From the NCBI GenBank assembly GCA_902493665.1, contig CABUQL010000106.1:1-5395 (forward strand): a stretch of DNA of 5,395 nt, written 5' to 3'. The notes under the pieces were generated by a model that was not told the origin of the DNA, ran no database searches, and worked only from the letters and a program-made list of their open reading frames with translations. Made by a program: the position numbers and the translations under genes. Shown piece after piece: positions 5,366 to 5,395 of this stretch (position 1 is its first letter; each line of letters begins with the position of its first letter). The DNA is from an uncultured Eubacteriales bacterium. Its GTDB lineage: Bacteria > Bacillota > Clostridia > UMGS1810.

Positions 5366-5395
5366 ATGATAAAAAACATTATATTCATCGGCGGG
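5366..5395 (+). CDS. Start of a plus-strand gene, cut by the right edge
   Basis: ATG 5366 opens ten codons (MIKNIIFIGG) to the window end. A GGGAG element (5354-5358) sits 7 nt upstream, a fair ribosome site. The hydrophobic strand ending in GG looks like the first beta strand of a Rossmann or P-loop fold, but ten residues do not allow a product call. The gene is transcribed away from the recombinase gene, with the non-coding region between them. Confidence 0.5.
   Translation, partial: MIKNIIFIGG

Overview
The window comes from an AT-rich, low-GC Gram-positive bacterium, most likely a member of the Clostridia. This rests on strong AGGAGG-type ribosome binding sites, a near-consensus sigma-A promoter (TTGACA, 17 bp, TACAAT), the standard code and hairpin-plus-T-run terminators. 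The sequence does not allow a genus call.

Layout, left to right. Positions 1-1172 (minus, running off the left edge) encode a KAP-family P-loop NTPase. Positions 1173-1348 hold a hairpin terminator, a candidate promoter for the NTPase gene and a small dyad. Positions 1349-3619 (minus) encode a 756-residue single-chain restriction-modification enzyme of type IIG style: an N-terminal PD-(D/E)xK nuclease-like region fused to an N6-adenine methyltransferase. Positions 3620-4039 are a control region. Positions 4040-4882 (minus) encode a complete 280-residue tyrosine recombinase. Positions 4883-5365 are non-coding, with a GC-rich tract near the right end. The first ten codons of a plus-strand gene begin at 5366.

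The main discovery is the control region. Two perfect 29-bp inverted repeats (3678-3706 and 3975-4003) flank a 268-bp segment carrying one strong promoter. Each repeat is itself a recombinase-type site, with 9-bp mirror arms around an asymmetric CGAC centre. The recombinase gene lies 36 bp beyond the right repeat. In the orientation read here the promoter points away from the restriction enzyme gene, straight into a strong terminator at 4007-4036, so this copy is in the OFF state. Inversion would point the promoter at the enzyme gene, with a leader of about 120 nt.

The combined picture, partly inferred, is a phase-variable defence locus: a dedicated tyrosine recombinase flips a promoter that switches a restriction-modification enzyme, with a KAP NTPase gene downstream on the same strand. 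A second terminator inside the invertible segment, active leftwards in the OFF state, would also stop read-through from the recombinase gene, making OFF tight. Whether the NTPase belongs to the same functional system, and which phages are affected, cannot be told from the sequence.
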